From contig NZ_RYFV01000005.1 in assembly GCF_004104015.1 (NCBI RefSeq), forward strand, positions 62,001 through 126,000: a stretch of 64,000 nt of DNA, read 5' to 3'. Below the pieces are notes generated by a model that worked only from the letters and a program-made list of their open reading frames with translations, had not been told where the DNA came from and made no database searches. This document shows positions 56,417-64,000 of this stretch, one piece after another. Position 1 is the stretch's first letter; the number at the start of each line of letters is the position of its first letter. The DNA is from Actinomyces oricola (GTDB lineage Bacteria; Actinomycetota; Actinomycetes; Actinomycetales; Actinomycetaceae). A program made the position numbers and the translations under genes.

Positions 56417-57361
56417 TCAGGCCCGGGGAAAGGCCTGGGCGTAAACGGCGCGCAGGCGCTCGGGCGACACGTGGGTGTAGCGCTGGGTGGTGGCCAGGGA
56501 GGAGTGCCCCAGGAGCTCCTGAACGCTGCGCAGGTCCGCTCCCCCACTGAGCACGTGGGTGGCGGCGCTGTGGCGCAGCCCGTGCGGTCCCAGGTCGGGG
56601 ACCCCGGCGGCTGCGGCCGCCCGGTGAACGACCTCGCGTATGACCCGGGGGTCGATGCGCCGCCCTCTGGCGCCCAGGAACAGGGCGGCGCCCGCGTCCG
56701 GGGCGGCGACCCGGCTGCGCACCCGGAGCCAAGCGGATAGGGCGTGCTGGGCCGGAAGGCCGTAGGGGACGGTGCGCTCCTTGTCCCCTTTGCCCAGGAC
56801 GCGCAGGGTTCGCCGGGAGGCGTCCAGATCCCCCACGTCCATGCCGGCGAGTTCACTGACGCGCACACCGGTGGCGTAGAGGGTTTCCAGCAGGGCCAGA
56901 TCACGCACCTGAAGGGGGCCGCCCGCAGCAGCCGCTTGGGCGGCGATCGTGAGCAGGGTGCGGGCCTGGTCAAGGGTCAGGACGGTGGGGAGGCGGTTGT
57001 CGGGGCGGGGGGAACGCAGGCGGGCGGCGATATCGGCCGGCAGCAGGCCATTGCGGTGGGCCCAGGTGGAGAAGGTGCGGGCGGCGGCGCCGCGCCGGGC
57101 CAGGGTGGCGCGAGTGCGGCCGGCGGCGGACATGTGGGCGAGCCAGGCGCGCAGGTCCACGAGGTCGAGGGTGCCCAACGCCGGGCCGACGATCTCAGTC
57201 TCCTCCTCCCCCACGCCCAGGAAGCTGAGCAGGTCGCCAATGTCCCCCAGGTAGGCGCGCACGGTGTGCTCGGACATGCCGCGCTGAAGGCGCAGGTGGG
57301 CCGCGTAGCTGTCCAGCAACTGACCACGGGTGCGCACCGCGTGGTCCCTGGGGGTTGTCAC
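56417..57361 (-). CDS. xerC: Tyrosine recombinase XerC
   Basis: Site-specific recombinase that with XerD resolves chromosome dimers at dif. The 314-residue protein has an N-terminal core-binding domain (VRAYLGDIGDLLSFL) and the catalytic domain. The domain has the conserved Arg in YATGVRVSELAG, Lys in LGKGDKERTVP, HGLRHSAATHVL (His-x-x-Arg), LGHSSLATTQRYTH (His and nucleophilic Tyr). Length is typical. The GTG at 57361 has TATCCT 6 nt upstream, pointing to a leaderless transcript. It is 68 nt after dprA. Confidence 0.95.
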   Translation of the reverse strand: MTTPRDHAVRTRGQLLDSYAAHLRLQRGMSEHTVRAYLGDIGDLLSFLGVGEEETEIVGPALGTLDLVDLRAWLAHMSAAGRTRATLARRGAAARTFSTWAHRNGLLPADIAARLRSPRPDNRLPTVLTLDQARTLLTIAAQAAAAGGPLQVRDLALLETLYATGVRVSELAGMDVGDLDASRRTLRVLGKGDKERTVPYGLPAQHALSAWLRVRSRVAAPDAGAALFLGARGRRIDPRVIREVVHRAAAAAGVPDLGPHGLRHSAATHVLSGGADLRSVQELLGHSSLATTQRYTHVSPERLRAVYAQAFPRA

Positions 57362-57367
57362 CCCTTC

Positions 57368-57373
57368 AGGATA
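57368..57373 (-). promoter_or_regulatory. Candidate -10 box of leaderless xerC
   Basis: TATCCT on the minus strand, followed by GAAGGG and the GTG. AAGGG is too near the start codon to be a normal ribosome binding site. Confidence 0.5.
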
Positions 57374-57429
57374 GGGCCCTGACGCCGCGGTGCCTCCCGA
57401 CGCGCAGACCCATGAGCGCCGGGCTGCTC

Positions 57430-58971
57430 TCAGGTGCGACGCCGTCGCCACCTGGATCCGTCGCGCTCGACCCTGCCGGCCAGCTCGAGCAGCCCCAGGG
57501 CGGCGATAACCTCCCTTTCAGCCAGCCCGCTGGCCGGGATCAAGGAGTCCATGCTGGCTGACCCCCGGGCCGGCAGGGCGTCCAGGACGACGGCGCTGTC
57601 CGGCTCCAGGCCGTCGAGCAGGCCCTCGCCCTGATTGGCGGGGTCGGCGGCCTTCCTGCCGTCGGGGTCGGTAGCGCCCACGGGCAGGGCCAGCTCAAGC
57701 ACCTCCTCGGCGTCGGTGACGCACACGGCACCCGCACGCAGGAGCCGGTGGCAGCCCACGGACTCCATGGAGGTGACGGGGCCGGGCACAGCCCCCAGGG
57801 GGCGCCCCAAGTCCTGGGCCTGGCGGGCGGTAGCCAGGGCCCCGGAGCGCCAGGCGGCCTCGACCACGACTGTGGCCTGGCACAGTGCGGCGATGAGCCG
57901 GTTGCGGGTGAGGAACCGGTGCCTGCCCGGCTGGCAGCCGGGCGGCACCTCGGCCAGCAGCGCCCCGTGGGCGATAATCGCTTCCTGGAGTTCGGCGTTG
58001 GCCGACGGGTAGAGACGGTCTACGCCCCCTGCGGCCACGCACAGGGTGCGCCCGCCCATGAGGGCCCCGCGGTGGGCGGCGGCGTCGATCCCCAGGGCTC
58101 CCCCGGAGACGACAACACAGCCCTGAGCGGCCAGATCCTTTCCCAGCTGGGAGGCGGTGCGCTCACCGTAGCGGGTGGCGGCGCGGGCGCCCACCAGGGC
58201 GACGGCGATCCCCGCCCCCGGCCCGGGCGGCACGCGGTCCTCACGGGTGGGCAGGGGCACGAGGGCCGGCCGCTCCGCTGCGGCTGGCGCGGCCGCCGCT
58301 GTGGCGCTGCTATCCCCCGGGGCCACTGAAGGCATCACGGGCATGGAGTCAGTCGGTTCGTCTTCCGCCCCGAGGGCGGGACCGCTCGGCGCCGTGCCGC
58401 GGCACCCCGGTTCTTCCTCAGCTTGTGGGGTTCGGGCTTGCACCTTCGGCGCACCTGGCTGCGCGGTCGTCCCCACGCCAATAGCGGGCTGCGCCGCTGC
58501 GGCCGGCGGGTTCGCGTCGTGGTCTCTGCTGGCCCGCTGCGCGGCACTGACGAGAAGGGCGGGGTCGCCGCGCAGCCATAGGCACGGCGGTGGTTGGGCG
58601 AGGTCATCCAGACCCGGGGGCCACCAGGGGTCGGCGGGGGTAATAAGGCTCCCACCGAGCCGTTCCAAGATGTCGAGTTCACGGCGGATATCGAGGTCGG
58701 GCAGGCGCGGCGCCCAGCGGCCGGCTGCACGGGCCCACTGGGCGCGGGCGCCGGCTGCGTCTTGGACCGGTGGCAGGGGTGGGCGCGGCGCCTGCCGGGG
58801 CCTGCCGTCCTCATCGAGAGCCTCGCCCAGGAGCCAGTCGATAGCGTCAGCGGGGCCCAGCGCCACCACCAGGGCGGCGGCAGCCTTGTCGCCCGGCTCG
58901 GCCAGACGCGACCAGGTGGCGCGGGCCAGGGCGTCGTCGGTGGTGTCGTAGGGCAGGAGGGGCGGTCTCAT
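57430..58971 (-). CDS. dprA: DNA processing protein DprA with long low-complexity insertion
   Basis: In competent bacteria DprA loads RecA on incoming single-stranded DNA. The 513-residue protein has a SAM/helical N-terminus, an extended Rossmann fold with VALVGARAATRYG, VVSGGALGIDAAAHRGAL, GGVDRLYPSAN, LLAEVPPGCQPGRHRFLTRNRLIAAL, VVVEAAWRSGALATARQA, and a winged C-terminal domain. A Pro/Ala/Glu-rich insertion of about 110 residues (about 141-252) splits LWLRGDP from VALVGARA, explaining the length. The ATG overlaps the comM-like stop by 4 nt. Confidence 0.95.
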   Translation of the reverse strand: MRPPLLPYDTTDDALARATWSRLAEPGDKAAAALVVALGPADAIDWLLGEALDEDGRPRQAPRPPLPPVQDAAGARAQWARAAGRWAPRLPDLDIRRELDILERLGGSLITPADPWWPPGLDDLAQPPPCLWLRGDPALLVSAAQRASRDHDANPPAAAAQPAIGVGTTAQPGAPKVQARTPQAEEEPGCRGTAPSGPALGAEDEPTDSMPVMPSVAPGDSSATAAAAPAAAERPALVPLPTREDRVPPGPGAGIAVALVGARAATRYGERTASQLGKDLAAQGCVVVSGGALGIDAAAHRGALMGGRTLCVAAGGVDRLYPSANAELQEAIIAHGALLAEVPPGCQPGRHRFLTRNRLIAALCQATVVVEAAWRSGALATARQAQDLGRPLGAVPGPVTSMESVGCHRLLRAGAVCVTDAEEVLELALPVGATDPDGRKAADPANQGEGLLDGLEPDSAVVLDALPARGSASMDSLIPASGLAEREVIAALGLLELAGRVERDGSRWRRRRT

Positions 58972-60557
58972 CGGCGTAGACCTGTGGCGCGCAGGGCCAG
59001 GGCCGCCCCGAGGTCGGTCAGGGTCGGGGCGTCGCGCTCGCCCAGGTCCGCCAGGGTCCAGGCCAGGCGCAGGACCCGATCCACACCCCGCAAGGAGAGT
59101 TCGCCGCGCTCCAGGCTGCCCATGAGCCGGGCGACCAGCTCGGGGCGGGTACCCGATTCGGGGCTGCGCAGGTAGGAGCCGGGGACCTGGGAGCCCAGTC
59201 GCCAGGGGGTGGGGGCCAGGCGCGCAGCGGCACGGCGCCGGGCTCGCTTCACGCGGGCGCCGACGACGGCACTGGGCTCGGCGGGCGTGGGGCGGACCAG
59301 GTCGCCGGCGTCCACGGCTCCGACCTCGACCTGAATGTCAATACGGTCCAGGAGGGGCCCCGATAGGCGCGTGAGGTACCGGCGGCGCTGCAGGGAGGTG
59401 CAGGTGCAGTCCAGGCCCCGTCCGCTTCCCTTGCCGCACGGGCAGGGGTTGGCGGCCAGAACGAGCTGGAAGGCGGCAGGGTAGGTGGCGCGGCCCCCGA
59501 CTCGATCAATGGTGATTTCCCCGGATTCCAGGGGTTGACGCAGGCAGTCCAGGAGACTGCTGGGGAATTCCGGGGCCTCGTCGAGGAAGAGCACGCCTCG
59601 ATGAGCCAGGGACACTTCCCCGGGGCGGGGGGAGCCTGAGCCCCCGCCAATAATGGCGGCGCGGGTGGCGGTGTGGTGGGGTGCGCGCAGAGGCGGGTCG
59701 GTGACCAGGCCGGCCTCGGGGTTGAAGGCGCCGGCCAGGGAGTGAAGAGAGGTCACCGCCACGGCGTCTTCTCCCTCCAGGGGCGGCAGGATCGAGGGCA
59801 GTCGCTCGGCGAGCATGGTCTTGCCGGCTCCCGGCGGCCCGACCATGAGCAGGTGGTGGCCGCCGGCGGCGGCCACCTCCAGGGCGTGGCGCGCCTCGGC
59901 CTGGCCGACAACCTCAGCGAGATCGGGGGCGGTGGCGCCGCGCCGCCCACCTGGCCCGGCGGCGCCTGGGCGGGCCCGCCCTGGAGCCGCTTGGGTTTGG
60001 GCGCGCCGAACCAGTTCCAGGGCCGGCCCGGACAGTTGCCCGCCGTAGCGCAACACCAGTTCACCCACGTGCGCCGCAGCGGTAATAGTCGCACCGGGCA
60101 CCAGCGCGGCCTCGGCTGCACCGCCTGCCGCGACCACGATCTCCGTGAACCCGGCCGCTACGGCCGCATGGACGGCGGGCAGGACGCCGCGCACGGGGTG
60201 GAGCGAGCCGTCGAGCCCGAGCTCACCGATATGGACCGTGCGCTCCAGGTGCGCCACGGCGCCGCGCGGCAGCTTGCCGCGGGCGCCGAGTACCGCCAGG
60301 GCCAGGGCGAGGTCGAGGCCCGTGCCGGTTTTCGGCAGATCAGCCGGGGAGAGGTTGACCGTTAAACGCTGCTCCCCCCAGGTGACTCCGCAGGTGGTCA
60401 GGGCCGCGCGAACACGGTCGCGGGACTCGCGCACGGCGGCGTCGGGCAGGCCCACCAGCGTGAAGGCCGGTAGACCGGACGCGCAGTGGGCCTCGACGTC
60501 CACGAGGTGGCCCTGCAAACCGGTGAGGGTTACGGCCAGGGTGCGGGCCAGTCCCAT
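58968..60557 (-). CDS. YifB/ComM family Mg-chelatase-like AAA+ ATPase
   Basis: AAA+ ATPase related to ComM, a branch-migration helicase in natural transformation. The 529-residue protein has an N-terminal Lon-type fold (GLPAFTLVGLPDAAVRESRDR, in part; TVNLSPADLPKTGTGLDLALA, in part). The ATPase has Walker A GPPGAGKTMLAERLP, Walker B GVLFLDEAPEF, and ANPCPCG, the YifB zinc-like cysteines. The ATG at 60557 overlaps the yraN TAA by one base. It is directly upstream of dprA. Confidence 0.94.
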   Translation of the reverse strand: MGLARTLAVTLTGLQGHLVDVEAHCASGLPAFTLVGLPDAAVRESRDRVRAALTTCGVTWGEQRLTVNLSPADLPKTGTGLDLALALAVLGARGKLPRGAVAHLERTVHIGELGLDGSLHPVRGVLPAVHAAVAAGFTEIVVAAGGAAEAALVPGATITAAAHVGELVLRYGGQLSGPALELVRRAQTQAAPGRARPGAAGPGGRRGATAPDLAEVVGQAEARHALEVAAAGGHHLLMVGPPGAGKTMLAERLPSILPPLEGEDAVAVTSLHSLAGAFNPEAGLVTDPPLRAPHHTATRAAIIGGGSGSPRPGEVSLAHRGVLFLDEAPEFPSSLLDCLRQPLESGEITIDRVGGRATYPAAFQLVLAANPCPCGKGSGRGLDCTCTSLQRRRYLTRLSGPLLDRIDIQVEVGAVDAGDLVRPTPAEPSAVVGARVKRARRRAAARLAPTPWRLGSQVPGSYLRSPESGTRPELVARLMGSLERGELSLRGVDRVLRLAWTLADLGERDAPTLTDLGAALALRATGLRR

Positions 60558-61060
60558 TAGACCCCCACCCCCTGGTGGTGGCACAGCAGGGCGGGGCGGT
60601 GGCGGCGCAGCACAATCGAGATGACGTCAATGCGCAGGGCGTCGTGGTCTGCGCCGTGGGCGGCGGCCCAGGCGGCGGCCAGGCGCCGCAGGCGGGCAAG
60701 TTTGCGGGAGTCGACGGCGGCCGCGGGCGGCCCCAGGCGGAGTCCGGTGCGGGTTTTGACCTCCACGGCCACCAGGCGCGCCCCGGCGCCCGGGAGGGCG
60801 GGGACGCCGGGACCAATCGGAGAACCGTCCCCGGGCAGTGGGCGCGCCGGCTCTGCGGCGACGGCTCGCGGGGGCTGTAGGGCGACAATGTCGAGTTCTC
60901 CGCGCCGCGGCGGGCTGGGGCGCCAGTTGCGATCCAGGACGGTCCACCCGAGGTCGCTCAGGTAGCGGGCGGCAAGCTCCTCACCGCGTTGACCGGTCTG
61001 CTGGGGGGAGCCGGCCGAGCCCACCGCCCTAGGGCGGGGCTGTGGTGTGGTCGGGGCCAC
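60557..61060 (-). CDS. UPF0102 (YraN) family nuclease-like protein
   Basis: The 167-residue product has the YraN signature: QRGEELAARYLSDLGWTVLDRNWR, RGELDIVAL (catalytic-type Asp), LVAVEVKTRTG (ExK motif of a PD-(D/E)XK fold). The nuclease-fold core is intact, but activity is not established for the family. I chose the GTG at 61060 because GGAGGTGATC, a nearly full match to the 16S rRNA tail, lies 5 nt upstream; a GTG three codons earlier (61069) lies inside that site. It is the first of yraN-comM-dprA, about 117 nt after DUF2469. Confidence 0.9.
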   Translation of the reverse strand: MAPTTPQPRPRAVGSAGSPQQTGQRGEELAARYLSDLGWTVLDRNWRPSPPRRGELDIVALQPPRAVAAEPARPLPGDGSPIGPGVPALPGAGARLVAVEVKTRTGLRLGPPAAAVDSRKLARLRRLAAAWAAAHGADHDALRIDVISIVLRRHRPALLCHHQGVGV

Positions 61061-61186
61061 GGGGATCACCTCCGTGGCCAGGGTGCGCGCGGCGGCGCCC
61101 AGCGCGCCAGCGGACTAGCCGAGCCCTGTGGACAATCCCGGCAGAGATGGGCCTGTGGTTCCCAGGGCTGCCCGCCATTATGCGGA

Positions 61187-61492
61187 TTAGGCGGGGATAT
61201 CCATCTCGGGCTTGCTCAGCTCCTCGACATTGACGTCCTTGAAGGTGACCACGTGGACTGACTTGACAAAGCGTGAGGCCCGGTAGATGTCCCACACCCA
61301 GGCGTCCTCGAGGGTGAGTTCGAAGAAGACCTCCCCGCCATTGGTGCGCACCTGCACATCCACTGCGTTGGCCAGGTAGAAGCGCCGCTCGGTCTCGACG
61401 ACGTAGGAGAAGAGGGTCACGACGTCCCGGTATTCCCGGTACAGGTCGAGCTCCAGGTTGTTCTCGTATGCCTCAAGGTCTTCAGCATTCAC
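61187..61492 (-). CDS. DUF2469 family protein
   Basis: The 101-residue protein has a strong match to the actinobacterial DUF2469 family by eye: NAEDLEAYENNLELDLYREY, RDVVTLFSYVVETERRFYLAN, and VWDIYRASRFVKSVHVVTFKD. Function is unknown, but the family sits between rnhB and yraN in many actinobacteria. The start is a GTG at 61492. CATGAT lies 6 nt upstream and resembles a leaderless promoter, while no ribosome binding site is present. Confidence 0.93.
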   Translation of the reverse strand: MNAEDLEAYENNLELDLYREYRDVVTLFSYVVETERRFYLANAVDVQVRTNGGEVFFELTLEDAWVWDIYRASRFVKSVHVVTFKDVNVEELSKPEMDIPA

Positions 61493-61498
61493 GGGCTC

Positions 61499-61504
61499 AT
61501 CATG
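61499..61504 (-). promoter_or_regulatory. Weak candidate -10 box before DUF2469
   Basis: CATGAT lies 6 nt before the GTG. It matches TATAAT at four positions, with C as first base. Confidence 0.3.
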
Positions 61505-61630
61505 CCCGCGGCCGGCGCCTGCGCCGAGCAGGCACCAGGGGCGCGTCGGCGCACTGGGACGCTCCCGGGTCCGGGCTTCTCAGACCCGATCATGTCGCGC
61601 CGGGCCGCTTCAAGACTTGGTCGACCGGGC

Positions 61631-62353
61631 TCAGCCCCGGGGGCGCCGGTGGCGCCCCAGCCCGGGCAGGCGCCAGGAGAGGCGGTGCTGCTCACAGGCC
61701 CCCAAGGCCCTCAACGCCTGGACGTGGGCGGGGGCGGCGTAGCCCTTATTGGCCGCCCAGTCGTAGCCGGGGTCCGGCAATGCCGCCATGAGGGCGTCGC
61801 GCTCCACCTTGGCCAGGACTGAGGCGGCCGCCACCACGGCGCAGCGGGCGTCGGCCTTGACCTCCGTGCGCACCGGCGGGGTGGAGGCGGCGTCCGGCCG
61901 GCCGGTGCTCGCTGCCTGGGCGCGCTCGTCCGAGGCGGCGGTTGGATCCGGCTCGGGGGCGCTGAGCCAGTCGGAGGCGCCATCGAGGATGACAATGTCG
62001 GGGGCCCTCCCGCGCGAGGCCACCTCCGCCAGGGCCCGCCGGCCGGCCAGGCGCAGTGCCCCAACAATGCCCAGGGCGTCGATCTCGGTTGGGGAGGCGT
62101 GGGCCACGGCGTGGTCGGCCAGCCAACCGCGGCAGGGGCCGACCAGTGCCCGACGCCGCGATGGGCTCAACTGCTTGGAGTCGGCCAGGCCCGGCGGGAA
62201 GGAGTCAGCCGTGGAGCGCGAGACCACGGCCAGGCCCACGCTCACGGGGCCGGCCAGGGCGCCGCGGCCCACCTCGTCCAGGCCGCCAACCAATTCGTGG
62301 TCGGCGAGCAGGGCCAGCTCCAGGTCCCGGTCCGGGCGCGCCGCCGGGCTCAC
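61631..62353 (-). CDS. rnhB: Ribonuclease HII
   Basis: Removes RNA from RNA-DNA hybrids and initiates ribonucleotide excision. The 240-residue protein has the catalytic acids in GLDEVGRGALAGPV, DSKQLSPSRR, and KADARCAVVAAASVLAKVERD, and GYDWAANKGYAAPAHVQALR. An insertion of about 35 low-complexity residues (PEPDPTAASDERAQAASTGR) precedes the third motif. The GTG at 62353 overlaps the lepB stop as GTGA. Confidence 0.96.
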   Translation of the reverse strand: MSPAARPDRDLELALLADHELVGGLDEVGRGALAGPVSVGLAVVSRSTADSFPPGLADSKQLSPSRRRALVGPCRGWLADHAVAHASPTEIDALGIVGALRLAGRRALAEVASRGRAPDIVILDGASDWLSAPEPDPTAASDERAQAASTGRPDAASTPPVRTEVKADARCAVVAAASVLAKVERDALMAALPDPGYDWAANKGYAAPAHVQALRALGACEQHRLSWRLPGLGRHRRPRG

Positions 62354-63222
62354 GAGGTGGCGGGGGCGGGGACGTCGGTGAAGACCTGCTCCCCGCTGCC
62401 CAGCCCGGTCCACCGGCTCACCGGCCAGATAATGCTCTTGGCGACGCCGACGACGTTGTCCAGGGGCACGAAGCCGCCGTTGGGGTCGTTTTGATGGAGG
62501 CGGGAGTCAGCGGAGTTGGGGCGGTTGTCCCCCATGACCCACACGTGCCCGGCGGGGACGGTGACGTCGAAGGCGATCTCGGAGGCCAGCACGCCGTCCT
62601 TGATGTAGGTCTCCTCCAGGGTGACGCCATTGACCTGGACGGTGCCCTGGCCATCGCTGGTGACCCGGTCCCCGGGCATGCCAATGACGCGCTTAATGAG
62701 GTAGTGGCCGGACTCGCTGGGCAAGAGCCGCAGGGTGATCAGCACATCTTGGAGCAGGCCATGCAGGCCGGTGGGGTCCTTGACATCGAGCCAGTGGGCG
62801 GGGTCCCGGAAGACGACAACGTCCCCTCTTTCAATGTCCTTGGCGTCGAACATGGTGACAGCCACCCGATCACCCTTCATGAGGGTGTTCTCCATGGAGC
62901 CGGAGGGGATGATGAAGGTCTGGAGAACGAAGGTCTTGAACAGGGCCGAAATGACAATGACAGAGGCGATCACCAGCAGTCTTGAGGCGAGGCGCCGGCG
63001 CCTCGACACCACCGGCCCGGCCGACTCCTCAGTGGGGGCCGTCGGTTTCTTGCTCGGGGGGATGGAGGGCGGCAACTCAAGCGGCTCGTCCGCCGCCGGT
63101 TCAGGGCTGGCCGCGGAGGCAGGGCTGCCCGCGGAGGTGGAGTCCTCGTGCACAGCGTCGTCGGGTGTTTCGGGTGCTGGGGCCCCGGTGGGGGTGTCCA
63201 CCGATTCCTGCTGCGATGTCAC
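62350..63222 (-). CDS. lepB: Signal peptidase I
   Basis: Membrane serine protease that cleaves signal peptides. The 290-residue protein has an acidic Pro/Ser-rich cytoplasmic N-terminus (about 80 residues), one membrane segment (LLVIASVIVISALFKTFVL), then the catalytic serine in IPSGSMENTL, catalytic lysine in YLIKRVIGMPGDRV, and VMGDNRPNSADSR. The GTG at 63222 has AGGAGAGG 6 nt upstream; an in-frame GTG at 63252 is less likely. It lies between rplS and rnhB as usual. Confidence 0.96.
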   Translation of the reverse strand: MTSQQESVDTPTGAPAPETPDDAVHEDSTSAGSPASAASPEPAADEPLELPPSIPPSKKPTAPTEESAGPVVSRRRRLASRLLVIASVIVISALFKTFVLQTFIIPSGSMENTLMKGDRVAVTMFDAKDIERGDVVVFRDPAHWLDVKDPTGLHGLLQDVLITLRLLPSESGHYLIKRVIGMPGDRVTSDGQGTVQVNGVTLEETYIKDGVLASEIAFDVTVPAGHVWVMGDNRPNSADSRLHQNDPNGGFVPLDNVVGVAKSIIWPVSRWTGLGSGEQVFTDVPAPATS

Positions 63223-63348
63223 TGTTGACCTCTCCTGGGTAATGGTCGGCACGATCGGCGGATTGCGTGGGGCCTGCCCGGCGCGGGCGCGAGGAGCATG
63301 GGTGGCGCCCGGGGACGGGGGTCCCGGGCGCCACCGAGGAGCGGGACC

Positions 63349-63696
63349 TCAGTCCTCGCGGCGCTCCTTGATCTTGGCCGCCTTGCCGCGCAGGTTGCGC
63401 AGGTAGTAAAGCTTGGCGCGACGCACGTCGCCTCGAGTGACGACCTCGATCTTCTCGACCGAGGGGGTATGGACTGGGAAGGTGCGCTCGACACCGACAC
63501 CGAAGGAGATCTTGCGGACCGTGTAGGTCTCAGAGACGCCCGCGCCCTGCCGGGCAAGGACGACGCCCTGGAAAACCTGGACACGTGAGCGATTGCCCTC
63601 AACGACCTTGACGTGCACCTTGAGGGTGTCGCCGGGGCGGAAGGAGGGGATGTCCTCGCGCAGCGAGGCGGCATTGATCTGGTCGATCAGGTTCAT
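63349..63696 (-). CDS. rplS: 50S ribosomal protein L19
   Basis: Structural protein at the 30S-50S interface. The 115-residue protein has [53 protein letters not shown], and [20 protein letters not shown], standard for L19. The ATG at 63696 with GGAGAG 5 nt upstream is clear; the open frame extending beyond it is not L19-like. The gap to lepB is 126 nt. Confidence 0.98.
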   Translation of the reverse strand: MNLIDQINAASLREDIPSFRPGDTLKVHVKVVEGNRSRVQVFQGVVLARQGAGVSETYTVRKISFGVGVERTFPVHTPSVEKIEVVTRGDVRRAKLYYLRNLRGKAAKIKERRED

Positions 63697-64000
63697 TGTT
63701 CTCTCCACGCGCGTGCCACTGGTCACGAGCGCTTGGTCGGTGGCGCCTCGCCGCCTGCGGGCGGGGCGGCGCCTGTGTCCATGCCCGCGGGTCCTGCTTC
63801 GTGAGACCTCCCCAGTGGCGGAGGCGCTCTGCGGCCCGGGGGCCAGGCCAGTGTGCCACAGGCGCTCAGCGGGCGGCGAGCACGTCCACAGGGACGTGCG
63901 CGACCTCACGGGAGGGTCTGGGGCCGCGGGGTGGCGGTCTGGAGCGGCCGGCCGCGGACCCGCCCGGTGCGCAGGCGCCGTCCTGGCGGGGCTCTCATCC
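63697..64000. other. rplS leader and upstream edge of window
   Basis: 304 nt without a recognised gene. trmD normally precedes rplS, but no TrmD C-terminus was identifiable on the minus strand. An imperfect 14-bp hairpin lies at 63742-63773. Confidence 0.4.
63742..63773 (-). terminator. Hairpin in the rplS upstream region
   Basis: GGCGCCTCGCCGCC pairs with GGCGGGGCGGCGCC at 12 of 14 positions around a 4-nt loop, 46 nt before the rplS ATG. It could end an upstream transcript or be a leader structure; L19 leaders are known in other phyla. Confidence 0.35.

Noticed and set aside
56417-57361. XerC considered as a phage or integrative-element integrase
   Set aside because: Its size, motifs and position beside dprA and rpsB match chromosomal XerC, and no attachment-site repeats or phage genes are nearby.
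63697-64000. N-terminal extension of L19 up to 63909
   Set aside because: The extra residues are Arg/Ser-rich and unlike L19; the ATG at 63696 has a good ribosome binding site and gives the standard N-terminus.

Overview
The window is a 64 kb piece of chromosome from a high-GC actinobacterium. The GC-rich third codon positions, the many GTG starts, leaderless-type promoters, a DivIVA-domain protein, a DUF2469 gene, an M23 gene beside rpsB, and the mraZ-rsmH-ftsL-ftsI-murE-murF-mraY-murD order all point this way. Actinomycetaceae (an Actinomyces relative) is my best guess, by inference only. It is almost entirely core genome. I see no rRNA, tRNA, insertion sequence, prophage or CRISPR array.

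Layout. (1) 1-9.9 kb, minus strand: the division and cell-wall cluster from mraZ to murD, continuing off the left edge, probably into ftsW. MraZ operator repeats lie upstream of mraZ. (2) 10-25 kb, mixed: DUF3040 protein, DNA polymerase IV, spermidine-synthase-like protein, PAC2 protein, a HelR/HelD-type RNA polymerase recycling ATPase, two tandem FadD ligases behind a long palindrome, dapA, a GNAT protein, dapB and an M16 peptidase. (3) 25-39 kb, minus strand: pnp, rpsO, ribF, truB, rbfA, infB, ylxR, nusA, rimP, the conserved translation and RNA cluster. It is interrupted by a plus-strand rarD-type transporter between rbfA and infB. (4) 39-51 kb, minus strand: proS, DUF4081/GNAT protein, ispG, site-2 protease, dxr, DivIVA-domain protein, rlmN, cdsA, frr, pyrH, mixing isoprenoid, phospholipid and ribosome-recycling functions. 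(5) 51-53.3 kb, plus strand: a sodium/solute symporter with a small membrane protein. (6) 53.4-64 kb: tsf, rpsB, an M23-like protein on the plus strand, xerC, dprA, comM-like yifB, yraN, DUF2469, rnhB, lepB, rplS.

The most unusual feature is at truB. An 8-bp tandem repeat (30421-30450) sits where truB should end. At its present copy number truB reads through, in frame, into a 152-codon Cys/His-rich tail that has its own ribosome binding site and ATG. One extra repeat unit would end truB at a TGA inside that ribosome binding site. The locus therefore looks like a repeat-length switch, or a recent slippage, joining or separating a tRNA pseudouridine synthase and a putative metal-binding protein.

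A second theme is gene starts with a TANNNT hexamer 6-7 nt upstream and usually no good Shine-Dalgarno sequence (murE, the spermidine-synthase-like gene, dapA, GNAT, dapB, M16 peptidase, proS, xerC; weaker for ispG and DUF2469), as expected of leaderless transcripts. The dapA and M16-dapB promoters share an identical 13-bp core, and dapA has a palindrome in its promoter spacer. All function calls are from reading the translated sequence; no database search was run.
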